Source: CAYPUG01 sp964413905 (GTDB taxonomy: Bacteria; Chloroflexota; Anaerolineae; JAADDB01). From it: a stretch of 29,621 nucleotides of DNA. Shown in pieces: positions 14,389 to 23,214 of this stretch (positions within the stretch are counted from its first letter, which is position 1; the number at the start of each line of letters is the position of its first letter). The notes under the pieces were generated by a model. The model had not been told where the DNA came from. It searched no databases and was given only the letters and a program-made list of their open reading frames with translations. A program made the position numbers and the translations under genes. Location of the stretch: contig CAYPUG010000024.1 of NCBI GenBank assembly GCA_964413905.1, positions 1-29,621 of the forward strand, read 5' to 3'.

Positions 14389-15741
14389 ATGACGTACAAC
14401 GCCTGGTTCCAATGTTTCAACGGCTGTCCGGGACGTTACTCCGTGTATGATGTCATCTATCGCTGCCCCAAATGCGGTGGGCTCCTGGAAGTGGCTCATG
14501 ATGTGGACGCGTTGAAGAACCGAAGCGCGGCCGCATGGATGCGCCTCATGGAAGACCGCGCCGGAACGACACAATGGCCGTACGGTTCGGGGGTGTGGCG
14601 CTATAAAGAATGGGTGCTTCCGAATATTGATGATGCGAACATTGTGAGCATGTTTGAGGGAAACACTAACCTGTTTCACGCCACCCGTCTGGGCGAACAG
14701 ATCGGGGTGCCCGACCTATGGGTGAAACTCAGCGGCAACAGTCACACCGGCTCCTTCAAGGACCTGGGCATGACCGTCCTGGTCTCCGCGGTCCAGCAAA
14801 TGCGCGCGATGGGGAAACCCGTACGCGCGGTAGCCGCCGCGTCCACCGGTGACACTTCCGCGGCTTTAGCCGCGTACGCGGCGGCCGCGGGCATCCCCGC
14901 CATCGTCATCCTCCCCCAGGGCAAAGTCAGCCTGGGACAACTCATTCAACCCATTGCCCACGGGGCCATCGTTCTCGCCCTGGATACGGACTTTGATGGA
15001 TGTATGCGTGTGGTCCAGGAGATCACCCGTGACGACACGATCTACCTGGCCAACTCCATGAACTCCCTGCGCATTGAAGGGCAGAAAACCGTCAGCATCG
15101 AAATTGTGCAACAATTCGACTGGGCCGTACCCGACTGGATTATCATCCCCGTGGGAAACTTGGGAAACATCAGCGCGTTGGGCAAAGGCTTGCTTCTCCT
15201 TAAAGAATTGGGCATCATCAACAAATTGCCTCGGTTGGTGGCCGCGCAAGCCGAACGAGCCAATCCCCTCTATCAGAGTTACAAGAAGGGCTTCAAGGAG
15301 AAAGTGGTCGTGAAGGCCCGGCCCACCCTTGCCTCGGCCATCCAGATCGGTAACCCTGTCTCCTACGATAAAGCTGTGCGAACCTTGCAAATATTTGATG
15401 GCATTGTAGAACAAGCCAGCGAGGATGAACTGGCCAACGCAGCGGCTTTGGCCGACCGCACCGGCATGTACACGTGCCCTCACACCGGCGTGGCTTTGGC
15501 CGTCCTGATAAAACTCGCCCGTCGCGGCGTTATCGGGAAGAACGACCGGGTTGTGGTGATCTCCACCGCGCACGGTCTCAAATTTACCCAGTTCAAAATG
15601 AAATATCACGAAAACACCCTCAAAGACGTGGTGGCTCGGTACGCGAACCCGCCCATCTACCTGCCGCCGGATCCTCAAGTCGTGCGCGATACGATTCTCC
15701 GGCGGTTGGATAAATTGGAAGGAGATGGCAAACATGGCTGA
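14389..15741 (+). CDS. thrC: Threonine synthase
   Basis: ATG 14389 is preceded by GGAAGGTG. The 450-residue protein is a PLP-dependent threonine synthase of the type with an N-terminal zinc-ribbon-like segment (Cys9, Cys13, Cys26, Cys29; CPKCGGLLEV). The PLP lysine lies in SGNSHTGSFKDLGM (Lys124), the phosphate-binding loop is ASTGDTSAAL, and PVGNLGNISA (about 255-264) contacts the cofactor. It converts O-phosphohomoserine to threonine in the cytoplasm. The stop overlaps the next gene by 8 bases, so the two are translationally linked, suggesting the neighbour may work on the same pathway. The leader carries repeat R4 after a strong promoter. Confidence 0.93.
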   Translation: MTYNAWFQCFNGCPGRYSVYDVIYRCPKCGGLLEVAHDVDALKNRSAAAWMRLMEDRAGTTQWPYGSGVWRYKEWVLPNIDDANIVSMFEGNTNLFHATRLGEQIGVPDLWVKLSGNSHTGSFKDLGMTVLVSAVQQMRAMGKPVRAVAAASTGDTSAALAAYAAAAGIPAIVILPQGKVSLGQLIQPIAHGAIVLALDTDFDGCMRVVQEITRDDTIYLANSMNSLRIEGQKTVSIEIVQQFDWAVPDWIIIPVGNLGNISALGKGLLLLKELGIINKLPRLVAAQAERANPLYQSYKKGFKEKVVVKARPTLASAIQIGNPVSYDKAVRTLQIFDGIVEQASEDELANAAALADRTGMYTCPHTGVALAVLIKLARRGVIGKNDRVVVISTAHGLKFTQFKMKYHENTLKDVVARYANPPIYLPPDPQVVRDTILRRLDKLEGDGKHG

Positions 15742-16951
15742 CTTAGAACTGATGAAATCACTGTCCATACCTCATGAGTCTAAAATCGTGTTATTGGTCA
15801 TGGACGGGTTGGGAGGTTTGCCCCTCAGCCCGGATGGGAAGACGGAATTGGAATCCGCGCACACCCCTCACATGGACCGGTTAGCCCGCGAGGGGAGCAC
15901 CGGACTCCACATCCCCATTGTGCCCGGGGTGACTCCTGGGAGTGGGCCCGCGCATTTGGCCCTGTTCTCCTACGACGCGCTCAAGTACGACGTCGGTCGG
16001 GGGGTGCTGGAGACGTTGGGCATCGGCTTTGACCTTCAACCCCACGACTTGGCCGCGCGCGGTAACTTCTGTACCGTGGACGAACAGGGGCTCATTATAG
16101 ATCGTCGCGCGGGGCGCATTCCCACCGAAGAGTGCGTACGTCTCACCCAAAAACTCCAGGAGCACACCCATTTGGACGGGGTGGAGATCTTCGTCTTACC
16201 CGTCAAGGAACACCGCTTTGCCCTCGTCCTGCGGGGTGAAGGACTTTCCGCCCGGCTCAGCGAGACCGACCCCTTGACGACCGGGAAGCCCCCGTTGCCG
16301 GTTCGACCTTTGGATGACACTCCCGAAGCCCGCCGCACCGCGGACTTGGTGAACCAGTGGATCGCGCAAGCCCGTGAAGTTCTCAAGGACGAACCCCGGG
16401 CGAACTGCCTCAACCTGCGCGGGTGGGGCAAGGACCCGCGTTTGCCCCAATTCCCGGAGATCTACCGGGTCCGTGCTGGGGCCATCGCAGTGTACCCCAT
16501 GTACCGGGGTGTAGCTCGACTGGTGGGCATGGAACTCATCCAACACGGGGCAGACATTGAAGACGAATTCGCAGCGCTAAAAACCCATTGGACCGCGTAC
16601 GATTTCTTCTTCTTGCACGTGAAGCCCACGGACAGTCGGGGTGAAGACGGAAACTTCGAGGCCAAAGTCCACGTTATCGAGACGGTCGATCGGTTCGTGG
16701 GTGAACTGATAGAGACGCTAAAGCCGGACGTCTTGCTCATCACCGGCGACCACAGCACCCCCGCGAAACTCAAGTCCCACTCCTGGCATCCGGTGCCCTT
16801 CCTCATCTGGAGTGAAACCGCGATGCCCGACGCGGCTCGGGCCTTTGGAGAGCGGGAATGCGCGCGGGGTGTGTACGGACTCATCCCGGCTACCGAACTC
16901 ATCCCCCTGGCCATGGGCCATGCCGGCCGCTTAAGCCGCTTTGGCGCTTGA
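15734..16951 (+). CDS. apgM: Cofactor-independent phosphoglycerate mutase, archaeal (ApgM) type, or related phosphotransferase
   Basis: ATG 15734 has GGAAGGAG at a 9-base spacing; the in-frame ATG 15725 directly abuts that site and is rejected. The 405-residue protein belongs to the alkaline-phosphatase superfamily: VMDGLGGLP (22-30, metal Asp24), HTPHMDRLAREG (43-54), GVTPGSGPAHLALFSYD (65-81, probable nucleophile Ser70), HVKPTDSRGEDGNFEAK and GDHSTPAKLKSHSWHPVPFLIW near the C-terminus supply the other metal ligands. ApgM interconverts 2- and 3-phosphoglycerate. Relatives (TIGR02535) have been proposed as homoserine kinases where thrB is absent, and the thrC overlap makes that worth testing; the glpX gene next door and the GSGPAH motif favour the glycolytic role. 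Confidence 0.83.
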   Translation: MADLELMKSLSIPHESKIVLLVMDGLGGLPLSPDGKTELESAHTPHMDRLAREGSTGLHIPIVPGVTPGSGPAHLALFSYDALKYDVGRGVLETLGIGFDLQPHDLAARGNFCTVDEQGLIIDRRAGRIPTEECVRLTQKLQEHTHLDGVEIFVLPVKEHRFALVLRGEGLSARLSETDPLTTGKPPLPVRPLDDTPEARRTADLVNQWIAQAREVLKDEPRANCLNLRGWGKDPRLPQFPEIYRVRAGAIAVYPMYRGVARLVGMELIQHGADIEDEFAALKTHWTAYDFFFLHVKPTDSRGEDGNFEAKVHVIETVDRFVGELIETLKPDVLLITGDHSTPAKLKSHSWHPVPFLIWSETAMPDAARAFGERECARGVYGLIPATELIPLAMGHAGRLSRFGA

Positions 16952-17017
16952 ACCGGGGGCGTGTGCCATCCAAGTAGCCTTATTCAAATCCAGAATCACG
17001 CCCAGAGGAGGTCGATG

Positions 17018-18043
17018 ATGACTTCACAAGACATCTCAGAGAAAATGGAACGTACCCCAGATCGAAACCTGGCGTTGGAATTGGTGCGGGTTACAGAAGC
17101 CGCGGCCTTGGCTGCAGCTCGTTGGGTCGGGCGAGGCGACAAGGAAGCGGCAGACCAAGCCGCGGTGGACGCGATGCGTTTGATGCTCTCCACGGTGGAG
17201 ATGGACGGCATTGTTGTCATTGGGGAGGGAGAGAAAGATCAGGCTCCTATGTTGTACAACGGCGAGAAACTGGGCACGGGTCGCCCCCCCCGGGTGGACA
17301 TCGCGGTGGATCCCATTGACGGAACTCGCCTAACCGCCCAAGGTCGGCCGGGCGCCCTCTCCGTAGTCGCAGTTGCCGAACGGGGCACCATGTTTGATCC
17401 CAAACATCTGGTGTACATGCGCAAAATCGCGGTGGGCGCAGAGGCGAAAAATGTCATCGATATCACAGACACGGTAGAGAATAATCTCAAGCGCATTGCC
17501 GACGCGCTGAACAAACCCGTATCTGAAATCACCGTCATGGTGCTGGACCGCCCACGGCACAAGGAATTGATCGAGGAGATTCGTCGGGCCGGTGCACGCA
17601 TCCGCCTGATCATGGACGGCGACGTGGCCGCAGCCATCACCGCGGCTATGCCTGACACCGGTATCGACGTGCTCATGGGCATTGGCGGCTCACCGGAGGC
17701 CGTCGTCGCTGCGGCCGCGCTCAAGTGCCTGGACGGGGGCTTCCAAGCCATGTTGTGGCCCCGCAATGAAGAGGAAAAGCGCCTGGCCGAAGAGCGGGGG
17801 TTGGATTTGAACCAAGTACTCACAATTGATGACCTGGTTCGATCTGACAACGTATTTTTTGCGCTGACCGGTATTACCACCGGCGAATTGGTAGAGGGTG
17901 TGAAATACGTGGGTTGGGGCGCGATTACCGAATCCCTGGTCATGCGCTCCCGTTCCGGCACCATTCGGCGCATCCGGGCTCTTCATCGTTGGGACAAACT
18001 GATGAAGATCAGCAGCGTCTCCTACACCCAACCCAAATGGTAA
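17018..18043 (+). CDS. glpX: Class II fructose-1,6-bisphosphatase (GlpX)
   Basis: ATG 17018 (or 17015) follows AGAGGAGGT; the frame extends to 16961 without a site. The 341-residue protein is a standard GlpX: RNLALELVRVTEAAALAAAR (16-35), IVVIGEGEKDQAPML (65-79) with metal-binding acids, DIAVDPIDGTRL (94-105), MDGDVAAAI, GIGGSPEAVVAAAALKCLDGG, and the RSGTIRRI stretch near the end. It dephosphorylates fructose-1,6-bisphosphate in gluconeogenesis, and possibly sedoheptulose bisphosphate. It lies 66 bases after the ApgM-like gene, same strand, so both probably share the thrC promoter. No unusual residues were noticed. Confidence 0.94.
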   Translation: MTSQDISEKMERTPDRNLALELVRVTEAAALAAARWVGRGDKEAADQAAVDAMRLMLSTVEMDGIVVIGEGEKDQAPMLYNGEKLGTGRPPRVDIAVDPIDGTRLTAQGRPGALSVVAVAERGTMFDPKHLVYMRKIAVGAEAKNVIDITDTVENNLKRIADALNKPVSEITVMVLDRPRHKELIEEIRRAGARIRLIMDGDVAAAITAAMPDTGIDVLMGIGGSPEAVVAAAALKCLDGGFQAMLWPRNEEEKRLAEERGLDLNQVLTIDDLVRSDNVFFALTGITTGELVEGVKYVGWGAITESLVMRSRSGTIRRIRALHRWDKLMKISSVSYTQPKW

Positions 18044-18048
18044 AGAAA

Positions 18049-18098
18049 GCATTCGTGGTGCCTTCGTATCCTATGAGGGACGGAGGCACCACGAGTGC
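18049..18098. terminator. Bidirectional hairpin between convergent glpX and truD
   Basis: Bases 18049-18067 pair with 18080-18098 over 19 positions, two of them G-U, around a 12-base loop. The stem lies exactly between the glpX stop (18043) and the truD stop (18099). There is no clear T-run on either side, so it may act as a transcript end-protector or rho-assisted terminator. Confidence 0.6.
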
Positions 18099-19124
18099 CT
18101 ATGCGCCTTCGGTCTTCATAAACTCCCGCATGACCACCGTTGCAAACGCGCCCTTGGGCAGGGAAAAGGAGAACACCAGATGCCCCTCCTCATCCCGCCG
18201 AATGTCCAGATCCCTCAGCCACAGACGTCCCAAACGACGAGTTCCCTTGACCTTCACCTTGCGAAAGTCTTCCAAGGAGATCCCTTCCTCCTGCAGCACG
18301 GCCTCTTCCAACGCGCCGGCCTCTGCTTCTGCCTGCCACATCTTATACCCATACATAGGTCCGGTGAAATGAATCTCCCCTCGTTCGAAGCGAGGTTGCT
18401 CCGCGGTCACATCTTGCACCACAAAGAGTCCGCCCGTATCCGCCTTCTTGGCAATGTCCCCTAAAAGCAGATGGGTGAACAAGCCTTCCCGCACGCGACG
18501 GGCCAAGTACACGTTGAACAGATAGGACTGGTACGCGGAGAGGAGAAATCGTCGCAACCACCGATCTCTGGGACCTCGCCCTTGCAAGATCTCCTTCCCT
18601 CGACGGGCGTTATCCCCCTCCCGACCAAATCGTTGTTCCCCGTAATAGTTGGGAACCCCTACCTTTCGCAGGTAAGCGGCAATAGCCTGGGCTCGCTCCC
18701 CCGCGTCGGGCACTGTGTCCACCACGGTGATGGAAAATCGATTGCCCAGGAGATGGCCGGGCTTGATCTTGTGACGATGCCGTCGGGCCCAATGGACGTG
18801 GACTTCCGGAAATTCCGCCCGAATGCGCGTTAAGGCTTCCTCCGGGGATACCCGGGGGATGGAAAACGCTTGGGTGGTGATCGCGTGGCGGTCCTTCATG
18901 CCGGCTACACCTATATCCTCCTTGCGCACACGAAAGAGGCGGGCCAACTGTTCCTGTACAAAAGGCGTGGTCATCTCCCGCTTTGTTAGCCAAACGATCG
19001 TGTGTTCCCCCTCGTCAGTGGGAGCGTACAGGGGAATTTCCTCCACGATAAAATGTTCCGGTCGTACGCGCAACCGTCCTCCAATACCCGGCAAGTGGGC
19101 GGAAATGTACGGCCACTCCCTCAT
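18099..19124 (-). CDS. truD: tRNA pseudouridine synthase D
   Basis: ATG 19124 overlaps the upstream stop by 4 bases (ATGA), with AAGGGGGT just before it. The 341-residue protein carries the TruD landmarks: RVRPEHFIVEEIPLY (19-33), the catalytic segment IGVAGMKDRHAITTQ (71-85, catalytic Asp78), NRFSITVVD, VPNYYGEQRFGREGDNARRG (about 158-177), and a C-terminal KGTRR, then FSFSLPKGAFATVVMREFMK. TruD makes pseudouridine 13 in certain tRNAs. It is the last gene of a reverse-strand run whose other members act at the membrane, and shares no obvious function with them. Confidence 0.93.
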   Translation of the reverse strand: MREWPYISAHLPGIGGRLRVRPEHFIVEEIPLYAPTDEGEHTIVWLTKREMTTPFVQEQLARLFRVRKEDIGVAGMKDRHAITTQAFSIPRVSPEEALTRIRAEFPEVHVHWARRHRHKIKPGHLLGNRFSITVVDTVPDAGERAQAIAAYLRKVGVPNYYGEQRFGREGDNARRGKEILQGRGPRDRWLRRFLLSAYQSYLFNVYLARRVREGLFTHLLLGDIAKKADTGGLFVVQDVTAEQPRFERGEIHFTGPMYGYKMWQAEAEAGALEEAVLQEEGISLEDFRKVKVKGTRRLGRLWLRDLDIRRDEEGHLVFSFSLPKGAFATVVMREFMKTEGA

Positions 19125-20830
19125 TTTACCCCCTTCCTTTCATACATTCGGGCCAGCCCCTTTTCCACCTGCAAATCGTACCATGCCTCCATTTCCTGAA
19201 TGAGATACGAAGGAGGATATCCGTACACCAACAACACCTGGTACGTAGTGGCTACTTCTCTGGTGATGTGCGGTCGGGCGGTCTCCGGCACCGGGGGGGG
19301 CCAGGTGTTCAAGCGAAATACCCAGTACGGCCCGACCTGTCCTGTGCGCACGTACCCGTAAGCCGCCAGTTTGGGCAAAGTGACCTTTTGCATCAGCGGA
19401 TCTGAAGCCCGTACCCACAGCGTGGCCCGGTTATGCGCGTGCTCCGCGAAAAAACCGTTCTCATAGGCTAGGGGATAAGGACGAGGGATGTCTGGTCGGT
19501 ATTGAACCGGGTGGTAGGTCTCCGCGAAGACCATGGGGATAAACACGTCTTTGCGCATCATCGCGTAGGCCCAGAAATGGCGGGCCGGGCTGATTCGTCC
19601 CTGGTGGTGATATGTGAAGGGAAAAGCCCAAACGTGCTCGGGCAAAGCATCCAACACGGCATCGTACGCGCGGAGATTCCGGTTCGCGATGCGGTAATCG
19701 TTGGTTACGTTAAGCAGGAAGAGAAATGCGCACAACGCGAGGATACCCTGTACGGCAAGACGCAACGCGCGGGAACGCAGTCCCGGCAGGGCGAGGGGAA
19801 GGAGGAGCAGGGTGAACAGCCAAAATCGCTCGTAGATGATGAAGGGGACCCAAAATCCCATCGGCAGGAGGAAGTAAAGGAGGAGAGTCAGGAGATACGG
19901 TCCATGCCACCGGGACACGTGGCGCCAGGTGGATAGCCAGGCTAAGAGGAGAATTCCCGCGACGGGCAGCATAATCCATTGCTCCCTTTTCGGACTGAAG
20001 GAAAAGAGCCCATATCGCAGTTCTGCCACTTTTTTGCTCAGAGGCACCCATACGACAAAAGGCGGGGAGAGAAATGCACCGGCTTCGCCGCTCACATTCG
20101 GGCTCAGACGCCCCGTCAGCACGATAATGCCGGCCAAGAGGACAAAGGGAAGGGTCGCCCATGCCAGATGTTTCGCCAGAATTCGTGCGCGGCGTTTCCG
20201 AAGGAGAACGCCCACCTCTCCTACCACCAGGGCGGCCACGGTCGTCAGCACCAGCGCCAACCCCAATGAATGGGCCAAATAAGTAAGATATGCCAGCGCG
20301 GTCACCCCCAACGTCCCTCGCATCCGAATTTGTCCGACGTCCTCCGTCGGCGTGTAACCCCATAGGCCGTATCGCATTCCCCAGGCGAGGGTGAGTAAGC
20401 CTAAGGGGACACTGAAGGTGAAATTGAGAAAGCCCTGGTGAAAGTACCACGTATAGGCCAGGGGAATACCCAGCCAGAACCACGTGCGTGCGTGCTCTCG
20501 TCCCCGGGCCACACGGAACAGCGCGTATAAGCTCCCCACCGAGAGGAGGATGATGAGGGAAGCAAAGAGGCGCAGTGTGTTCTCCGGGGAAACCCCCACC
20601 TTCAACAGAAGGATCATCACGTAATGCCCTAGCACATTACTGCGCGGGGTCAAGTCCACAGTGAAGTACTCGGGGAAAGAGAAACGGGGATCCCTGTAGT
20701 GCACAGCAATGAACGCGGCCAGCAAATGGTTGGGCGCGTCGGTCATAGGCACATAGGGAAAGACCCAAAGGGGGAGAATGATGAGCATAAGAAGCAATAA
20801 AGAACCGAGGAAGCGCGTCGGGGATGTCAT
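19121..20830 (-). CDS. Polytopic membrane protein, GT-C glycosyltransferase-like
   Basis: ATG 20830 overlaps the GMC gene's stop by 4 bases; the longer frame to 21022 lies inside that gene and is rejected. The 569-residue protein has an N-terminal membrane helix (about 8-26) followed by VPMTDAPNHLLAAF (27-40), which matches the acidic first-loop motif (Asp31, His35) of GT-C enzymes, then roughly ten further membrane helices and a soluble C-terminal domain of about 170 residues. GT-C enzymes transfer sugars from lipid-linked donors at the outer face of the cytoplasmic membrane. No close family was recognised. Its coupling to a periplasmic-type GMC oxidoreductase suggests envelope sugar metabolism, but that is inference. 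Confidence 0.6.
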   Translation of the reverse strand: MTSPTRFLGSLLLLMLIILPLWVFPYVPMTDAPNHLLAAFIAVHYRDPRFSFPEYFTVDLTPRSNVLGHYVMILLLKVGVSPENTLRLFASLIILLSVGSLYALFRVARGREHARTWFWLGIPLAYTWYFHQGFLNFTFSVPLGLLTLAWGMRYGLWGYTPTEDVGQIRMRGTLGVTALAYLTYLAHSLGLALVLTTVAALVVGEVGVLLRKRRARILAKHLAWATLPFVLLAGIIVLTGRLSPNVSGEAGAFLSPPFVVWVPLSKKVAELRYGLFSFSPKREQWIMLPVAGILLLAWLSTWRHVSRWHGPYLLTLLLYFLLPMGFWVPFIIYERFWLFTLLLLPLALPGLRSRALRLAVQGILALCAFLFLLNVTNDYRIANRNLRAYDAVLDALPEHVWAFPFTYHHQGRISPARHFWAYAMMRKDVFIPMVFAETYHPVQYRPDIPRPYPLAYENGFFAEHAHNRATLWVRASDPLMQKVTLPKLAAYGYVRTGQVGPYWVFRLNTWPPPVPETARPHITREVATTYQVLLVYGYPPSYLIQEMEAWYDLQVEKGLARMYERKGVK

Positions 20831-22443
20831 AGGTTGCCTCGCTTCACTTGCTCGATGATATATTTCGCGGTGCGGGTGGCCAAGGCCATAATGGTCAATG
20901 AGGGGTTGACTGCGGCCCCGGTGACGAACACGCTGGAGTCCACGATGAACAGATTGGGCACATCGTGGGTTTGCTGCCAGGGGTTGACCACCGATGTGCG
21001 GGGATCGGTGCCCATGCGGCATGTTCCCATGTAATGACTGCTCCCGCCGGGCACGTAACGCGGGGGCTCCAAAAAAGTGGCACCTGCCGCCTCCGCGAGG
21101 TCGTGCATTCTCTGCACGATGGCGCGAATCATGGCCCGGTCGTTTTCCCGGGGTTCGTTGGTGAGCCGGGGCGCAGGCAGGCCGTAGATATCCTTGACTT
21201 CGGGATCTAGCTCGACTTGGTTGCGTTCATCCGGCAACTGTTCTCCCACAGAGCCTAAACCGACCGTGTGGCCGAAGACCTCCAAGAGACGCTTTTTGTG
21301 TTCCGTGCCCCATCCCGGAATCCGTCGGGCCAGGGAAACCGGCCATTGCCACCCGGTGTTGATTTCGATGGTGAACCCTCGCGCAAAGGGATGCTCCGGT
21401 CGGGTTTCATAAAAGTCTTGGATGAGCCCTCCCGCGGGGATGCCCTTCCACGCGTCCACCCGGTCCGGTAAGACCAGTGTGGCGAAAACCGCGATGTGTT
21501 CCATGAAATACTTGCCCACTACCCCAGACGAGTTTGCCAGGCCGTTTGGAAAAAGGGAAGAGGTGGACATGAGAAGCAGTCGAGGCGTTTCGATCGCGTT
21601 GCCGGCCACCGCGATGAGGCGGGCCGGCTGTTCCTGTATGCGACCTTGGGCGTCAAAGTAGCGTACACTTCGGGCCCGACCGTCCTTGCCCACGGTGATC
21701 TCGAAAGCCATACTTTCCGGCCGGATTTCCACGTTGCCGGTCTTCTCCGCCAGGGGAATGTAGGTCACATCCACGCTGCCCTTTGCTCGGATTTTGCATC
21801 CCAACCGGCACGCTCCACAGCCGATGGAGTTGGGGCGCCCCTGCCAGGGGAGGGTGGGCATGGCTACCGGTGAATGGGCCATGTGCCATCCCAAGCGGTC
21901 GGCCGCGCGTTTCATGTGTTGGCTTGCACAGTTAAACGGGTGCGGCGGAGTGGGGTAAGGTCGTGATCGCGGGGGGGCAAAGGGGTTGAGTGTGTCGTCA
22001 CCGGCCGCGCCGATGATGTATTCCACCCGCGTATAATACGGCTCCAACTCCTCGTACGTAAACGGCCAATCCTCCCCCACGCCATCCCGGGAACGGGTGC
22101 GGAAGTCGGATGGGTGGAAGCGGGGAAGAACCCCCACGTACACCAGTGTGGACCCGCCCACGCCTTTCACTCGGGTGTAGCGGAACCATCGTCGACTTCC
22201 CCAGGTGTACACGTCCCGCCGGGGATCTCGAGGCAAGAACACGTCAGGTGCTCGGATCTCAAAATCCGGGCGATCGGTGGGATATCGGGCCGGGTTGAAG
22301 CGGGGGCCTGCATCCAACACGACCACCTTTAACCCCGCTTCGGCCAATTCTTTGGCCAGCACGGCTCCCCCAGCCCCCGCGCCCACGATGCACACATCCA
22401 CCGGTTCGGCCTCGCGGCGGAAAAAGAAGGCCCATTTAGCCAC
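20827..22443 (-). CDS. GMC-family FAD-dependent dehydrogenase (gluconate/alcohol dehydrogenase-like large subunit)
   Basis: The start is GTG 22443 with AAAGGAGG at a good distance. The 538-residue protein has the FAD-binding loop VCIVGAGAGGAVLAKELAEAG (17-37) with Asp44, the GMC segment RVKGVGGSTLVYVGVLPRF (91-109), a Cys-rich motif GCGACRLGC (208-216, Cys209, 212, 216) similar to those in long-chain alcohol and cholesterol oxidases, and a C-terminal SSHYMGTCRMGTDP, then NLFIVDSSVFVTGAAVNPSLTI, holding the catalytic His and Asn. It oxidises an unknown sugar, polyol or alcohol. The upstream overlapping gene is a Tat-exported gluconate-dehydrogenase subunit 3 homologue, so it may be carried out piggyback. 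No cytochrome subunit is in this window. Confidence 0.88.
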   Translation of the reverse strand: MAKWAFFFRREAEPVDVCIVGAGAGGAVLAKELAEAGLKVVVLDAGPRFNPARYPTDRPDFEIRAPDVFLPRDPRRDVYTWGSRRWFRYTRVKGVGGSTLVYVGVLPRFHPSDFRTRSRDGVGEDWPFTYEELEPYYTRVEYIIGAAGDDTLNPFAPPRSRPYPTPPHPFNCASQHMKRAADRLGWHMAHSPVAMPTLPWQGRPNSIGCGACRLGCKIRAKGSVDVTYIPLAEKTGNVEIRPESMAFEITVGKDGRARSVRYFDAQGRIQEQPARLIAVAGNAIETPRLLLMSTSSLFPNGLANSSGVVGKYFMEHIAVFATLVLPDRVDAWKGIPAGGLIQDFYETRPEHPFARGFTIEINTGWQWPVSLARRIPGWGTEHKKRLLEVFGHTVGLGSVGEQLPDERNQVELDPEVKDIYGLPAPRLTNEPRENDRAMIRAIVQRMHDLAEAAGATFLEPPRYVPGGSSHYMGTCRMGTDPRTSVVNPWQQTHDVPNLFIVDSSVFVTGAAVNPSLTIMALATRTAKYIIEQVKRGNL

Positions 22444-23212
22444 GTTGTCCTCCTTTGTCCCCTGAGGTTATGGTCGGAACAAATACCGACGGCGGGAAAT
22501 CCCGGCGTTTGGTGGGGGGACAATCGTCGATGATGTTCCAATCCCCGTTGGCACCGTTCCAGTAACCCAGAGGCTGGGGGGGGCCATCATATCCCAAAGC
22601 GATCCATGTACGCGGGTGGGAGTAAACCGCTTCCAATACATCCTCGCGCACGAGGTTGAGAAAGAACACGCCCGCGCCCAGACCGAACAGCGTCACCATT
22701 AAACGATCCCAGTAACGCCAGGCCACACCCATCACACCGCGATCCCCTTGTCGGAGTTTTCGGGCCGTGGCTTCGATGCGTTTCAATAACGCGAGTTGTT
22801 GCTCCCGAGGCAAGTCAATAAACGATTTGCCCGGTCCATACACTTGCGCAGCGGCTTGGTCCAGCCAGCGCAAGCCCTGACGGTATCGTTTCAAGTCCTC
22901 ACTGTGGCGCATCAGCCGGTCCTCGATGCGTCGGGCCGCGTCCAGGTCCTTGGCACCGGGCCCGAGATCGTCTGCGGGGACGATGAGGTCGGCCAAGGCG
23001 TCCAGGGTGGCAAATTCGTGTTCGGTGAGCACGCGGCCGGGGCGTCGTACTCGGGGTGGGTGGACGCTGGCCCGCTTCCAGCGCAGCCAGCCTAACTTCC
23101 CCAACAGGGCCGCGGCCATTCCTCCCAGCCCCAGGCTGCCTATGCGGGCCAGGAATTGTCGTCGCGTCCACCGGTGTGCGTTTTTTCGGGCATCACGTTC
23201 TGACATGTCCAT
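22436..23212 (-). CDS. Gluconate 2-dehydrogenase subunit 3-like protein with a Tat signal
   Basis: ATG 23212 has GAAAGGT eight bases upstream and is preferred over ATG 23236, which lies inside repeat R6. The 258-residue protein starts with a twin-arginine signal (TRRQFLARIGSLGLGG, Arg17-Arg18), then resembles the gluconate 2-dehydrogenase subunit 3 family: LTEHEFATLDALADLIVPADDLGPGAKD, a helical region with YRQGLRWLDQAA, and a C-terminal part with VREDVLEAVYSHPRTWIALGYDGPPQPLGY. In gluconate dehydrogenases this small subunit supports folding and Tat export of the FAD subunit. Its stop overlaps the start of the GMC gene by 8 bases, fitting a two-subunit complex. Confidence 0.85.
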   Translation of the reverse strand: MDMSERDARKNAHRWTRRQFLARIGSLGLGGMAAALLGKLGWLRWKRASVHPPRVRRPGRVLTEHEFATLDALADLIVPADDLGPGAKDLDAARRIEDRLMRHSEDLKRYRQGLRWLDQAAAQVYGPGKSFIDLPREQQLALLKRIEATARKLRQGDRGVMGVAWRYWDRLMVTLFGLGAGVFFLNLVREDVLEAVYSHPRTWIALGYDGPPQPLGYWNGANGDWNIIDDCPPTKRRDFPPSVFVPTITSGDKGGQRG

Positions 23213-23214
23213 CC

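Noticed and set aside
14866..15768. 300-residue open frame on the minus strand
   Set aside because: It is antisense to thrC, which has all family motifs; high GC and codon bias create such shadows.
16952..17017. N-terminal extension of glpX to 16961
   Set aside because: A strong AGAGGAGGT site just before ATG 17015/17018 and the normal family N-terminus support the shorter form.
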